Shown here piece after piece: positions 7,547-15,835 of a stretch of DNA of 64,000 nt. Each line of letters opens with the position of its first letter. Within the stretch, counting starts at the first letter, position 1. The translations under genes and the position numbers were made by a program. Below the pieces are notes generated by a model. That model was not told where the DNA came from and did no database searches. It worked only from the letters and a program-made list of their open reading frames with translations. Origin of the DNA: Arthrobacter nitroguajacolicus_D (GTDB taxonomy: Bacteria > Actinomycetota > Actinomycetes > Actinomycetales > Micrococcaceae); assembly GCF_031455195.1 (NCBI RefSeq), contig NZ_JAVDSH010000002.1, positions 620,001 through 684,000 of the forward strand, given 5' to 3'.

Positions 7547-8185
7547 TCAGATGGTGACGGCTCCTGAGGCTGTTTCGAAGGTAACAGCCATGATGCCCGG
7601 AGTACCCCGCGGTGCGATCCACTGCACGGCTACGTCCTCCAGTGGCTTTTCCACCGGTTCGCCCAACCACTCGGTCACGCGTTCCGCCGAGCCAGCAATG
7701 GTGAGGCTGGACATCTTCACGTCACTCTCATAGACCTTTGAAGGATGCAGGGTAGGGTCGCCCTCCCACTTGAGGAGGTAGGGCACCTGGGGATCGGCGA
7801 TCAGGCCAAGAATTCCGATCTGCTGCCACACCAGTTCGCGGCCGTCAGGGAACTTGCGGTTGCCGGGTACGGCCGCGCGGCCGAGGCGCTCTTCGAAGGG
7901 GGCGAGGTCGTCGACGGCGACGCACCAGCCCATCCAGCCACCACCGGCAGCCGAGCGTGCACGGACTGCCTGGCCAAAGGGGGCTTTATCGGAAGCCGGG
8001 TGGTCCAGGACCTCCACGACCTCCAGGTACTTGTTATCCGCGAGGGGAATGATCATATTCCGGGTGCCGAAGCGCGGGTGCACTCCGCCCCGGACTGCGT
8101 CCACTCCCAATGCCGCGGAAATTCGTTCGGTAGTGGCCAGAAGGCCATCTCGTTCACAGGCGTAAGAGACGTGATCCATGCGCAT
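7547..8185 (-). CDS. VOC (glyoxalase-like) family protein
   Basis: I choose the ATG at 8185 (protein beginning MRMDHVSYACERDGL) rather than an upstream in-frame ATG at 8242, because the conserved fold begins immediately after it. The 212-residue protein has a glyoxalase-like beta-alpha-beta module: DHVSYA at the start, KYLEVVEVLD, and a second half around GWMGWCVAVDDL. Metal ligands may be the first His and the Glu in EVVEV. No reaction can be assigned. It points away from the methionine genes and towards the CPBP gene. Confidence 0.75.
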   Translation of the reverse strand: MRMDHVSYACERDGLLATTERISAALGVDAVRGGVHPRFGTRNMIIPLADNKYLEVVEVLDHPASDKAPFGQAVRARSAAGGGWMGWCVAVDDLAPFEERLGRAAVPGNRKFPDGRELVWQQIGILGLIADPQVPYLLKWEGDPTLHPSKVYESDVKMSSLTIAGSAERVTEWLGEPVEKPLEDVAVQWIAPRGTPGIMAVTFETASGAVTI

Positions 8186-8266
8186 GGCATCATCTTGGCA
8201 CTTTGTGATCGGTGTCTCAGCTAAGCCATGCCTAACTAACATGGGATGTTACTCGCGGGGGTGCGG

Positions 8267-8318
8267 CAGCGTCACAAACGTACGCAGTGGGACCGAATCA
8301 TTCCGCCAGCGTCACAAA
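8267..8318 (+). repeat. 12-bp direct repeats upstream of metY, possible operator
   Basis: CAGCGTCACAAA is perfectly repeated at 8267-8278 and 8307-8318, offset by exactly 40 bp, about four helical turns. A possible -10 element TAGACT is at 8345-8350, so the second copy would lie near the -35 region. A regulator of methionine or cysteine synthesis is a reasonable guess; the site does not match the TAGAC-type palindrome of McbR. Confidence 0.4.
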
Positions 8319-8413
8319 GCTGTCCAAGGCCCGCAGGGTGTTCCTAGACTGGCCCCAGTTCACACCACTCCATACATTCCCTTGAATCCATGTGCCACGA
8401 ACAGGAGAACTCC

Positions 8414-9730
8414 ATGTCCCAAGGATGGTCTTTCGAAACCCGCCAGATCCACGCAGGCCAGGAGCCCGACGCCGCTACGGGAGCGCGCTCGTTGCCGATC
8501 TACCAGACCACGTCCTTCGTGTTCCCCAGTGCCGAGAGCGCAGCCAACCGCTTCGCGCTGGCCGAGCTCGCACCGATCTACACCCGAATCGGCAATCCCA
8601 CGCAGGACGCCGTGGAGCAGCGGGTCGCCAGCCTTGAAGGTGGCTTGGGCGCACTCCTGCTCAGCTCCGGGCAAGCGGCGGAGACCTTCGCCATACTGAA
8701 CATCGCGGAGGCCGGCGACCACATTGTGGCCAGCCCTAGCTTGTACGGCGGTACCTACAACCTGCTCGCGCACACGCTGAAGAAGTTCGGTATTTCGGTC
8801 ACCTTCGTGGCGGACCCGGACAACCTTGACCAGTGGCGTGACGCCGTGCAGCCGAACACCAAGCTCTTCTTCGGAGAAGTCGTCTCCAATCCGCGCCAGG
8901 ACGTGCTGGACATCGAAGGTATCGCAGGGGTTGCGCACCAGGCCGGCGTGCCCCTCATCGTCGACAACACGCTGTCCACGCCCTACCTGATCCGCCCCAT
9001 CGAATGGGGTGCCGACATCGTGGTGCACTCCGCCACCAAATACCTCGGCGGACACGGCTCGGCAATTGCCGGGGTGATCGTCGACTCGGGCAACTTCGAC
9101 TTCGGCAAGGACCCTGAACGCTTCCCGGGCTTCAACACCCCCGATCCCAGCTACAACGGCCTGGTCTATGCCCGCGACCTCGGCAAGGACGGGGCGCTCG
9201 GCGCAAACCTCTCCTACATCCTCAAGGCCCGTGTCCAGTTGCTCCGCGACCTGGGCTCCGCCGTCGCGCCTTTCAACGCCTTCCTGATCGCCCAGGGCCT
9301 GGAAACCCTGAGCCTGCGCGTGGAACGCCACGTCGCCAACGCCACCAAGGTGGCCGAGTGGCTTGAAGCCCACGACGACGTCGAATCGGTCGCCTACGCC
9401 GGACTGCCGTCCAGCCCGTGGTACCAGCGCGGCAGGAAGTACGGGCCCAACGGCACCGGTGCCATTGTCGCGTTCAACATCAAGGGTGGCGTTGAGGCCG
9501 GCAAGCGCTTTGTGGACGGGCTGGAGCTTCACTCCCACGTGGCCAATATCGGCGACGTCCGTTCACTGGTCATCCACCCCGCCTCCACCACGCACAGCCA
9601 GTTGACCGCCGAGCAGCAGGAGGTGGCGGGCGTCAATCCAGGCCTGGTGCGCCTGTCCGTGGGCATCGAGCACGTGGACGACATCATCGCCGACCTTGAG
9701 GCGGGCTTCCGGGCAGCCAAGGGCGCCTAG
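8414..9730 (+). CDS. metY: O-acetylhomoserine sulfhydrylase (bifunctional O-acetylhomoserine/O-acetylserine type)
   Basis: The ATG at 8414 has AGGAG six bases upstream. The 438-residue protein is a Cys/Met-metabolism PLP enzyme: SSGQAAE near 84-90, the substrate region ASPSLYGGTYN at 106-116, and the PLP lysine K209 in HSATKYLGGHG. Length and the motif NPTQDAVEQR match O-acetylhomoserine aminocarboxypropyltransferases, which make homocysteine from O-acetylhomoserine and sulfide. The next gene, metX, makes O-acetylhomoserine, so the two form the direct-sulfhydrylation branch of methionine synthesis. A strong hairpin follows, and metX has its own riboswitch, so the two are probably separate transcripts. 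Confidence 0.9.
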   Translation: MSQGWSFETRQIHAGQEPDAATGARSLPIYQTTSFVFPSAESAANRFALAELAPIYTRIGNPTQDAVEQRVASLEGGLGALLLSSGQAAETFAILNIAEAGDHIVASPSLYGGTYNLLAHTLKKFGISVTFVADPDNLDQWRDAVQPNTKLFFGEVVSNPRQDVLDIEGIAGVAHQAGVPLIVDNTLSTPYLIRPIEWGADIVVHSATKYLGGHGSAIAGVIVDSGNFDFGKDPERFPGFNTPDPSYNGLVYARDLGKDGALGANLSYILKARVQLLRDLGSAVAPFNAFLIAQGLETLSLRVERHVANATKVAEWLEAHDDVESVAYAGLPSSPWYQRGRKYGPNGTGAIVAFNIKGGVEAGKRFVDGLELHSHVANIGDVRSLVIHPASTTHSQLTAEQQEVAGVNPGLVRLSVGIEHVDDIIADLEAGFRAAKGA

Positions 9731-9761
9731 CGAGCTGCCGGATCCCGTCCCCGCCAGCATT

Positions 9762-9809
9762 TTGGAGCACCGCCCCGCGCCGCAGGATATTCGCAGGGCG
9801 GTGCTCCAA
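9762..9809 (+). terminator. Terminator-like hairpin after metY
   Basis: TTGGAGCACCGCCC at 9762-9775 pairs perfectly with GGGCGGTGCTCCAA at 9796-9809, a 14-bp stem. There is no T run, as is common in GC-rich actinobacteria. It separates metY from the metX riboswitch leader. Confidence 0.7.
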
Positions 9810-9902
9810 AGCGCTCATTCACGAATGATGTGACCCCATACCGTCACAGTGCTGTCATATTCTTCGCCAGACCGGCCCTGTTTTTCCTACACTCTTTCTA
9901 TA

Positions 9903-10007
9903 GGTCACGAGTGCCAGCATGTAGCCCCGGCTTGCTGGCCGGCAACCCTCCTCCGCGGTGGGGTGCCCCGGGTGAAGACCTGGCCCGTTCGCGCGCAAGG
10001 CGACGGG
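9903..10007 (+). promoter_or_regulatory. SAM-IV riboswitch controlling metX
   Basis: The leader matches the SAM-IV pattern: GGTCACGAGTGCCAGC at the start, CCCCGGCTTGCTGGCCGG, GCAACCCTCC, CGCGGTGGGGTGCC, CCGGGTGAAGACC closing the P1 stem (GGTC 9903-9906 with GACC 9977-9980), then a downstream hairpin CCCGT...ACGGG at about 9984-10006. It ends about 27 bases before the metX start, so SAM binding could block transcription or ribosome access. Recognition is by eye from known consensus features. Confidence 0.85.
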
Positions 10008-10033
10008 CAAGCGCGAGGATAGGTGTCAAAGGA

Positions 10034-11155
10034 ATGACCATCACTGCAACAGCCGTACCCACATCCGAAGAATCAGACGGCACGGTCAAGTACGCCCGGA
10101 TCGGGTCGCTCGAACTTGAGGCCGGCGGTTTCCTGCCGGACGTCGTGCTGGCTTACGAAACGTGGGGGCAGCTCAACGCGGATGCCTCCAACGCGGTGCT
10201 CATCGAGCATGCGCTCACGGGCAGCACGCATGTGGCCCGCGGTGCGACCGAAGAGGAGGGGTGGTGGGAACAACTCGTTGGACCGGGCGCCACCATCGAT
10301 ACCACCAGATATTTCGTGGTCTCCATTAACATCGTGGGCGGCTGTTACGGAAGCACGGGCCCGTCCTCCGAAGCGCCTGATGGCAAACCCTGGGGATCGC
10401 GTTTCCCCCTGATCACCCTGCGCGACAGCACTGAGGCTGAAGCGCGGCTCGCGGACGCGCTGGGAATTGAGGCGTGGCATGCCGTACTCGGTGGTTCCAT
10501 GGGAGGTGCAAGGGCCCTGGAATGGGCTGTGACGTTTCCCGGGCGGGTGAAACGGTGCGCCGTGATCTCGGTGGGTGCCTACAGCACGGCTGAGCAGATC
10601 GCGTTTGCACAGGCCCAAACACTTGCCATCCGGCAGGACCCGAACTTCAACAATGGCGACTACTACGGTGGCGCAGCCCCTGAAGACGGCCTTGCGTTGG
10701 CCCGCCGGATCGCGCACATTACGTACCGCTCGGCCCTGGAGTTGGATTACCGTTTCGGACGGGAGCCGCAGCACCAGGAGACGCCGCTTGCTGCCGCCGT
10801 GCTCGCCGAGCGGGGCCGATACCAAGTGGAGAGCTACCTTGACCACCAAGGAAACAAGCTCGTCCGACGCTTCGACGCGAACAGCTACGTCGCCATCACC
10901 GAAGCGCTGATGTCCCACGACGTGACCAGGGGCCGCGGCTCACTCGAAGACGCGCTGTCCCGGACCACGGCAGAGTTCTTCATAGCGGCGGTGGACAGCG
11001 ACAGGCTCTACTTCCCCGCGCAGTCGCGGGAATTGGCGGCCGGGCTTCCGGGGGACGTGCCGGTCCACGTCATCGAAGCGCCTATTGGCCATGACGGCTT
11101 CCTGACCGAAATCGGCCAACTGTCCGCACAGCTCCGCCTGGCATTCTTCTCCTAA
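10034..11155 (+). CDS. metX: Homoserine O-acetyltransferase
   Basis: I start at the ATG at 10034; any upstream in-frame start would lie inside the riboswitch. The 373-residue alpha/beta hydrolase has the MetX signature VLGGSMGGARALEW with nucleophile Ser155, GGCYGSTGPSS near 102-112 and a C-terminal HDGFLTE giving the His of the triad. It acetylates homoserine with acetyl-CoA, feeding metY. The ribosome site AAAGGA is unusually close to the ATG. Assignment as acetyl- rather than succinyltransferase follows family and pairing with metY. Confidence 0.92.
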   Translation: MTITATAVPTSEESDGTVKYARIGSLELEAGGFLPDVVLAYETWGQLNADASNAVLIEHALTGSTHVARGATEEEGWWEQLVGPGATIDTTRYFVVSINIVGGCYGSTGPSSEAPDGKPWGSRFPLITLRDSTEAEARLADALGIEAWHAVLGGSMGGARALEWAVTFPGRVKRCAVISVGAYSTAEQIAFAQAQTLAIRQDPNFNNGDYYGGAAPEDGLALARRIAHITYRSALELDYRFGREPQHQETPLAAAVLAERGRYQVESYLDHQGNKLVRRFDANSYVAITEALMSHDVTRGRGSLEDALSRTTAEFFIAAVDSDRLYFPAQSRELAAGLPGDVPVHVIEAPIGHDGFLTEIGQLSAQLRLAFFS

Positions 11156-11176
11156 GCCACAGCGCGAAGCTATTGT

Positions 11177-11611
11177 TCAGCCGTTCATGATGTCGCCGCG
11201 CTGCTTCATGTAGTCCTCCATGGCGATCTGGCCATTGCTGAACTTCGCGTCAAGTTCGGCCAGCTTCCTCGCCCGGTAGCCCTGTGGCTCCGAGCCGCTC
11301 GCGGCGGGGGCTGCTGGAGGGGATGAAGGGCTCGACGGCGGAGCCGCCTGCGGTGCCGGATCAGCCGGGCGGATGACGGCTGGGCCAGTGGGGTATCCGG
11401 GGTAGTCCTGGCCCGGGTAGTTCGGGGCAGGGTAGTTGCGGGGAGGGTACCCCTGCTGCGGGTATCCGGGGCCGGGAAGATTCTGCGGAGGGTAGCCCGG
11501 GCCGGGGAAGTTGTTGTCCTGGAGCCGGCGGGCGCGCGATCGGTTATACATGCGGATTCCCAGGGGAATCAGCCACGAGCAGACGATGATCCAGAAGATC
11601 AGATTGTTCAA
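11177..11611 (-). CDS. SHOCT-domain protein with Pro/Tyr/Gly-rich repeats
   Basis: A 144-residue protein with one N-terminal membrane segment (about residues 3-20), then a low-complexity region of repeated PGYPPQ/NYPGQ-type units (about 35-75), an Ala/Pro/Ser-rich linker, and a C-terminal SHOCT domain: KLAELDAKFSNGQIAMEDYM. SHOCT is a short domain of unclear function often found at protein ends. The cytoplasmic proline-rich stretch may bind partners. It lies on the opposite strand to metX with convergent ends. Confidence 0.7.
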   Translation of the reverse strand: MNNLIFWIIVCSWLIPLGIRMYNRSRARRLQDNNFPGPGYPPQNLPGPGYPQQGYPPRNYPAPNYPGQDYPGYPTGPAVIRPADPAPQAAPPSSPSSPPAAPAASGSEPQGYRARKLAELDAKFSNGQIAMEDYMKQRGDIMNG

Positions 11612-11650
11612 AGTGCAGGCCTCCTAGGTCTCCTCCCAGCTTAGCCCCGA

Positions 11651-11696
11651 TGAATCACGCCAGTTTGGTCTGCTGAATCACGCCAGTTTGGTCTGG
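11651..11696. repeat. Two tandem 23-bp repeats at the end of the winged-helix gene
   Basis: Units 11651-11673 and 11674-11696 are identical over their first 22 bases (TGAATCACGCC... to ...GGTCTG). The right-hand unit holds the last codons and stop of the gene on the minus strand, so the left unit is a duplicated gene end including a second stop. The period is not a multiple of three. Confidence 0.85.
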
Positions 11697-12832
11697 AGGC
11701 CCAGGAAACTTCCGTAGCGGTGCACCTCGGCGTCCAGTGCGATGTCTTCATCCGGCGTCGTGGGCCGATCCATCCTGATGTCGAGTTCGCAGACGCCGTT
11801 GGTGAATGCGTGCCGCCACCACCCTGCCAGGCGCCCGTCCACCAGGACAACGTGCAGCGGGCTGTTGTCCTCGGGGAAGTACGGTGCCGTTCCGCCGAGA
11901 AAGTGCCGGGACTGGGAGTAGCCCATCACGTACTCGTCATAGCACTGGATGAGGTCCACCCGGGGAGGTGCCTCGTCCTGGGCCGGCCCGGACAGCGCTT
12001 CGACATCTTCGGATGCGAGGTGGAATTCCATGCCCTCAAAAGAAATCGAGCCAAGCGTCCCAGGGGAAACCTCGTGGGCAACGGTCAGCCCCAGGTTCAC
12101 GTCCTTCATGGTGAGGCCCGACCAGGCCGCGCAGTCCTTGACTGTGGCAGGTCCACGGCTGGCGAAGTACCGCAGGGCCAGCCGGCCGAGGGCTTGTTCA
12201 CGGTCCGTGCCCGTCAGCGGCCCACCCGCGGTGCCCGTGACCCGTTCGTCGAACAGGGCATAGGTCTGCTTCAGTGCACCACCCGCGGACCGGACGGGGG
12301 TGCCGCTGACCAGTATCCGGCTGATTTCCGCGTGCATGAGTTGGTAAATGAACGCCAAACCCTTGCTGGGCAAACCGGCCGCGCCGAGGATCGCGGCGAG
12401 CTCTTCCCGGGTCTTGTGCGCCCCGCCCTCCACGGCACGCGCCAGGACGTGTCCGCTTCGGGCTGCGGCTTCCTGGTCAAGGCCGGTTTGCCGGTACATG
12501 CCTTTGTTTCCCTGATGGAGCCTGTCGGCGGACAACCCCATCAGCCAGCCGAGATCGTCCCGGTGAACAAAATGCCATGTGGGGCGGAGGATGTGGGTGC
12601 GCAGGATGGCGCCGTCCGCCACGGCCTGTTCCACACTGGCAGCGGTGACGTTTGGCAGGGCCTGGCACCTTTGTGCCAGGGTCCATCGCGCATACGCAAA
12701 TTCCTGTGACTGGACTGCCAGGAGGCTGCCGAGGGCTTCGGCCGCAGAGGCTGCATAAGGGGCGCGCAGTTGCTGGCGCTTCATGCGCACCTGCCGGACC
12801 TTCGCTGTGAAGAGTGCGCCGTCATCCGGCAT
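11678..12832 (-). CDS. Winged-helix DNA-binding domain protein (AlkZ/HTH_42 family)
   Basis: I start at the ATG at 12832, preceded by GGGGAGAG; a longer frame upstream would run into the neighbouring gene. The 384-residue protein resembles the HTH_42/AlkZ group: LLAVQSQEFAYARWTLAQR near the N-terminus, the HILRPTWHFVHRDD segment containing the dipeptide region, and a C-terminal YDEYVMGYSQSR with LVDGRLAGWWR. Members of this group include DNA glycosylases that remove alkylated or cross-linked bases; many are uncharacterised. It may form an operon with the upstream GDSL hydrolase gene, 29 bases away, although their functions are unrelated. Confidence 0.75.
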   Translation of the reverse strand: MPDDGALFTAKVRQVRMKRQQLRAPYAASAAEALGSLLAVQSQEFAYARWTLAQRCQALPNVTAASVEQAVADGAILRTHILRPTWHFVHRDDLGWLMGLSADRLHQGNKGMYRQTGLDQEAAARSGHVLARAVEGGAHKTREELAAILGAAGLPSKGLAFIYQLMHAEISRILVSGTPVRSAGGALKQTYALFDERVTGTAGGPLTGTDREQALGRLALRYFASRGPATVKDCAAWSGLTMKDVNLGLTVAHEVSPGTLGSISFEGMEFHLASEDVEALSGPAQDEAPPRVDLIQCYDEYVMGYSQSRHFLGGTAPYFPEDNSPLHVVLVDGRLAGWWRHAFTNGVCELDIRMDRPTTPDEDIALDAEVHRYGSFLGLQTKLA

Positions 12833-12861
12833 GGTGGCTCTCCCCGAGGGCGGGCCGCATC

Positions 12862-13704
12862 TTAGTTGCGCGGCAGCAAGGTGCCGTCGGCGCCGAAGAC
12901 GGGACCCGGCGTCGGGCGCTTTGGCGTAATTCCGTCGCCGGACGACTGGTGACGAAGCCGCCGCAGGACCCAGGGGACAAAGTATTCGCGCGCCCAGACG
13001 AGGTCCGAAGAGCGGGCTTCCCGCCACGTCCGCGGCGGAAGGGCCTTGGGCATCAAAGGCTCAAGGGTGTGCTCCACATTAAGGGCATCCAGGACCATCA
13101 TGGCGATGGTGTGGTGTCCCAAAGGAGAAAAGTGCAGCCGGTCAACGTCCCACATCTGGGAATCCGACAACTGCCGAAGGGACCACATGTCCGCGATGAT
13201 GGCGTCGTGCCGTGCAGCTACGGTGCGGAGGTTCTCGTTGTAGATGGCTACCTTGCCGCGTATGCGCCCCAAGACAGACGAGGCAGTGTCGGGGCCGTTG
13301 AAGAGGACCACCGTGGCACCGCCTGAACCGAGCTGAGCCACGGCGGCGTCAAGCTTTTCGGCCAGCAGGTCGGGGTCGCCGCCCGGCCGGATGAGGTCGT
13401 TGCCGCCAGCGGAGATCGAGACGAGATCGGGCTGGAGCTCAAGGCAGGGGCCCACTTGTTCGTCGATGATCTGCTGCAGCAGACGGCCCCTGATGGCGAG
13501 GTTGGCGTAGGCGAAGTCGTCGTGCCCACGGCCTAGCTCTTCGGCCACACGGTCGGCCCAGCCGCGGTAGCCTCCGGGGTTGCGGGGCTCGGGATCGCCG
13601 ATGCCCTCAGTGAAGGAATCACCCAGGGCCACATACCGGCTCCAGGGGTGTTTTTGTACCGGGACTCCCGGCTTCAGCAAAGGATTATTGTCACTCACGC
13701 TCAT
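12862..13704 (-). CDS. SGNH/GDSL hydrolase
   Basis: From the ATG at 13704 the protein is 280 residues. It carries all SGNH blocks: VALGDSFTEG with nucleophile Ser30, the Gly-containing GGNDL (block III), and DRLHFSPLGH with the catalytic Asp and His (block V). There is no signal peptide from this start, so it is probably cytoplasmic. Substrate could be an acyl ester or acetylated sugar. It is divergent from the carboxylesterase at 13775 with a 70-base shared promoter region. Confidence 0.85.
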   Translation of the reverse strand: MSVSDNNPLLKPGVPVQKHPWSRYVALGDSFTEGIGDPEPRNPGGYRGWADRVAEELGRGHDDFAYANLAIRGRLLQQIIDEQVGPCLELQPDLVSISAGGNDLIRPGGDPDLLAEKLDAAVAQLGSGGATVVLFNGPDTASSVLGRIRGKVAIYNENLRTVAARHDAIIADMWSLRQLSDSQMWDVDRLHFSPLGHHTIAMMVLDALNVEHTLEPLMPKALPPRTWREARSSDLVWAREYFVPWVLRRLRHQSSGDGITPKRPTPGPVFGADGTLLPRN

Positions 13705-13774
13705 ATCCTGCCTCGTGTCTGCGACCCTACGCGACCGTAAGTTGTTACCTGTGGGCAACTGCAAGAATAGACCC

Positions 13775-14425
13775 ATGACAGAAGCTCCCGCATTCCCCGC
13801 ACCCGTTGTCCTGTGGTCCCACGACGAAGCCGAACGTGCCGGCAAGCCCCTGCTGGTCCTGCTTCATGGCTACGGGTCCAACGAGGAAGACCTCTTCAGC
13901 CTTGCCGGGATGCTCCCGGACGGATTTGTGGTGGCTGCCCTGCGAGCACCCATGCCGACGGGACCCGGCTACACCTGGTTCCCGCTCACGGCCTCCATTG
14001 ACTACTCCATCGACGCAGTCAAGCTCGCTGCCGAGTACGCGCTGGAGTGGCTTGACTCAGTCAAGGCCAACCACTCCTCGGTGACGCTCCTTGGGTTCTC
14101 CATGGGCATGGCCATGGCCACCACCATGCTCCGGTATCGGCCGGCGGACTTTGCTGCCGTCGTCGGGCTTTCCGGTTTCGTGATCGATGCCGGCGCTGAC
14201 CCGGCATTCCGTGACGACGAACTGGACGGTACCCTGCCGATGTTCTGGGGCCGTGACCAGCAGGATCCCGTCATCACCCCGGACAAGATCGAATACACCA
14301 TGGGCTGGGTGCGCAAGCACGTGGACCTCACCAAGGTCCTCTACACCGGGATGTGGCACGGCATCAACCAGCAGGAGATCGGGCATGTGGGGGAGTTCCT
14401 CACCCACAAAGTGCTCACCGATTGA
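13775..14425 (+). CDS. Phospholipase/carboxylesterase family alpha/beta hydrolase
   Basis: A 216-residue enzyme starting at the ATG at 13775. The oxyanion region LLHGYGSNEEDL is at 29-40, the nucleophile elbow GFSMG at 107-111 (Ser109), and the C-terminal catalytic His is likely in MWHGIN. Compact size with no signal peptide matches the cytoplasmic carboxylesterase/lysophospholipase group (Abhydrolase_2). Natural substrate is unknown. Confidence 0.82.
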   Translation: MTEAPAFPAPVVLWSHDEAERAGKPLLVLLHGYGSNEEDLFSLAGMLPDGFVVAALRAPMPTGPGYTWFPLTASIDYSIDAVKLAAEYALEWLDSVKANHSSVTLLGFSMGMAMATTMLRYRPADFAAVVGLSGFVIDAGADPAFRDDELDGTLPMFWGRDQQDPVITPDKIEYTMGWVRKHVDLTKVLYTGMWHGINQQEIGHVGEFLTHKVLTD

Positions 14426-14434
14426 GCTCCGAGG

Positions 14435-14662
14435 TCAGGCGGCGGTGATCTTCACGGTCTGACCGTTGACCGTCACAGTATCGCCGGGGTGGAGTTGGCG
14501 GCCGCGGCGTTCGTCGATCTCGCCGTTGACCTTGACCAGGCCGTTCTTGATGAGCTCCGCTGCCTCAACGCCGTCCTCCACCAGGTTGGCGAGCTTCAGC
14601 AGCTGGCCCAGGCGGATCATGTCGTCGCGGATGGGGATTTCTTCGATTTCCGGGTTGCTCAT
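14435..14662 (-). CDS. Small S4-type RNA-binding protein (YbcJ-like)
   Basis: A 75-residue protein starting at the ATG at 14662 (MSNPEIEEIPIRDDM). It is almost entirely an S4 domain: IRLGQLLKLANLVEDGVEAA, then NGLVKVNGEIDERRGRQLHPGD, the classic alpha-L RNA-binding motif. Stand-alone S4 proteins of this size are thought to bind structured RNA, possibly ribosomal. It converges on the esterase gene, their stops 9 bases apart. Confidence 0.85.
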   Translation of the reverse strand: MSNPEIEEIPIRDDMIRLGQLLKLANLVEDGVEAAELIKNGLVKVNGEIDERRGRQLHPGDTVTVNGQTVKITAA

Positions 14663-14685
14663 ACAGCAATGATGCCTGAAGTAGT

Positions 14686-15690
14686 GTGGTGACAGTGCCG
14701 CAGCCTTCCTCCCGTTCCGCCTTCCCGCTGGCCCTTGGGCTCCCGATTGCAGTAGCAACGGGCTTGGTCATTCCGCTTCAAGGAAGGATCAATGGGGCCC
14801 TCGGTGCCAGATTGAACGACGGCATAGCCGCTGCCGTGGTGAGCTTCACCACAGGCCTGCTGCTCATCAGTGCCATTTCGCTGGCGACGCCCAAAGGCAG
14901 GGCCGGCCTTCAACGCATCATGCCTGCTGTCCGGAATCGCAGCTTCCCCCGTTTTTACGTGATGGCGGGCGCTATCGGTGCGCTGTTCGTCTTTGCCCAG
15001 TCGTTCACCGTGGCACTCCTTGGCGTGGCCCTGTTTACGGTCGCCGCCGTGACGGGGCAGACCCTCAGCGGACTGCTCGTGGACCGCATGGGCATCGGCC
15101 CAGGCGGGAAACGGGCCATCACGGGCGTTCGCGTCCTGGGCAGTGTGCTGACGGTCGCCGCCGTCGCATGGGCTGTTTCGCCGCGGTTCGGCGGTGACGC
15201 AGATGTCGCTTCGCTGCTGTTGCCCGTGCTCCTGCCGCTCGCCGCAGGATTCCTGATGAGCTTCCAGCAGGCCATGAACGGAACCGCGACCGTCCATTAC
15301 GGGACACCCGTTGCTGCCACGCTGGTCAACTTCATCGCCGGCTCCACCATCCTGTGGATCGCGTGGCTCATCAAGCTCGCAGTGGCAGGGCCCGGCAATC
15401 CGCTTCCGTCAGAGTGGTGGTACTACCTGGGCGGTCCCATGGGCTGCCTCTTCATCGGCCTGGCGGCGCTGCTGGTCCGCAGCCTCGGGGTACTGATCAC
15501 CGGCCTGGGCATGATTGCAGGCCAGCTGGTGGGATCGTTGCTGCTCGACGTCGTGATCCCCAGTCCCGGCGCGGTAGTCGCCTTGCCCACAGTGCTGGGT
15601 ACCGTGCTGACGCTGGCGGCGATCATCGTGGCCACGCTGCCGTGGCCCAAAGGCTCCTTTGCACGGAGAGGCCCTGCCAAAGGCCGGTAG
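14686..15690 (+). CDS. DMT transporter of the YdcZ/DUF606 type
   Basis: About ten hydrophobic segments in 334 residues, arranged as two related halves: each begins with a segment like LQGRINGALGARLNDGIAAA and FQQAMNGTATVHYGTPVAAT. The motif QxxxNGxxx near the start of each half is typical of the DUF606/YdcZ family of putative small-molecule exporters. Start codon is uncertain, with GTG at 14686, 14689 and 14695 in frame and no clear ribosome site. Substrate is unknown. Confidence 0.78.
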   Translation: MVTVPQPSSRSAFPLALGLPIAVATGLVIPLQGRINGALGARLNDGIAAAVVSFTTGLLLISAISLATPKGRAGLQRIMPAVRNRSFPRFYVMAGAIGALFVFAQSFTVALLGVALFTVAAVTGQTLSGLLVDRMGIGPGGKRAITGVRVLGSVLTVAAVAWAVSPRFGGDADVASLLLPVLLPLAAGFLMSFQQAMNGTATVHYGTPVAATLVNFIAGSTILWIAWLIKLAVAGPGNPLPSEWWYYLGGPMGCLFIGLAALLVRSLGVLITGLGMIAGQLVGSLLLDVVIPSPGAVVALPTVLGTVLTLAAIIVATLPWPKGSFARRGPAKGR

Positions 15691-15835
15691 GGTAGGTAGG
15701 GTGCAGTATTTTGCGTACTGCCCACAGTAGAACGCAGCAACTTTCCCCAGCACCCCGCGGACAACCTCGTCCGGAATCCGGGGCTAACCACCGCGGACCG
15801 CACCCAGCGGCCCTGTAGAACAAATGGAGTTACCC

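Noticed and set aside
9830..10033. N-terminal extension of metX
   Set aside because: The extra 68 codons coincide with the SAM-IV riboswitch, and the conserved MetX sequence starts at 10034.
15691..15835. T-box riboswitch before glyS
   Set aside because: The stretch has GC hairpins and a CCACCGCGG patch but no recognisable T-box sequence or specifier loop.
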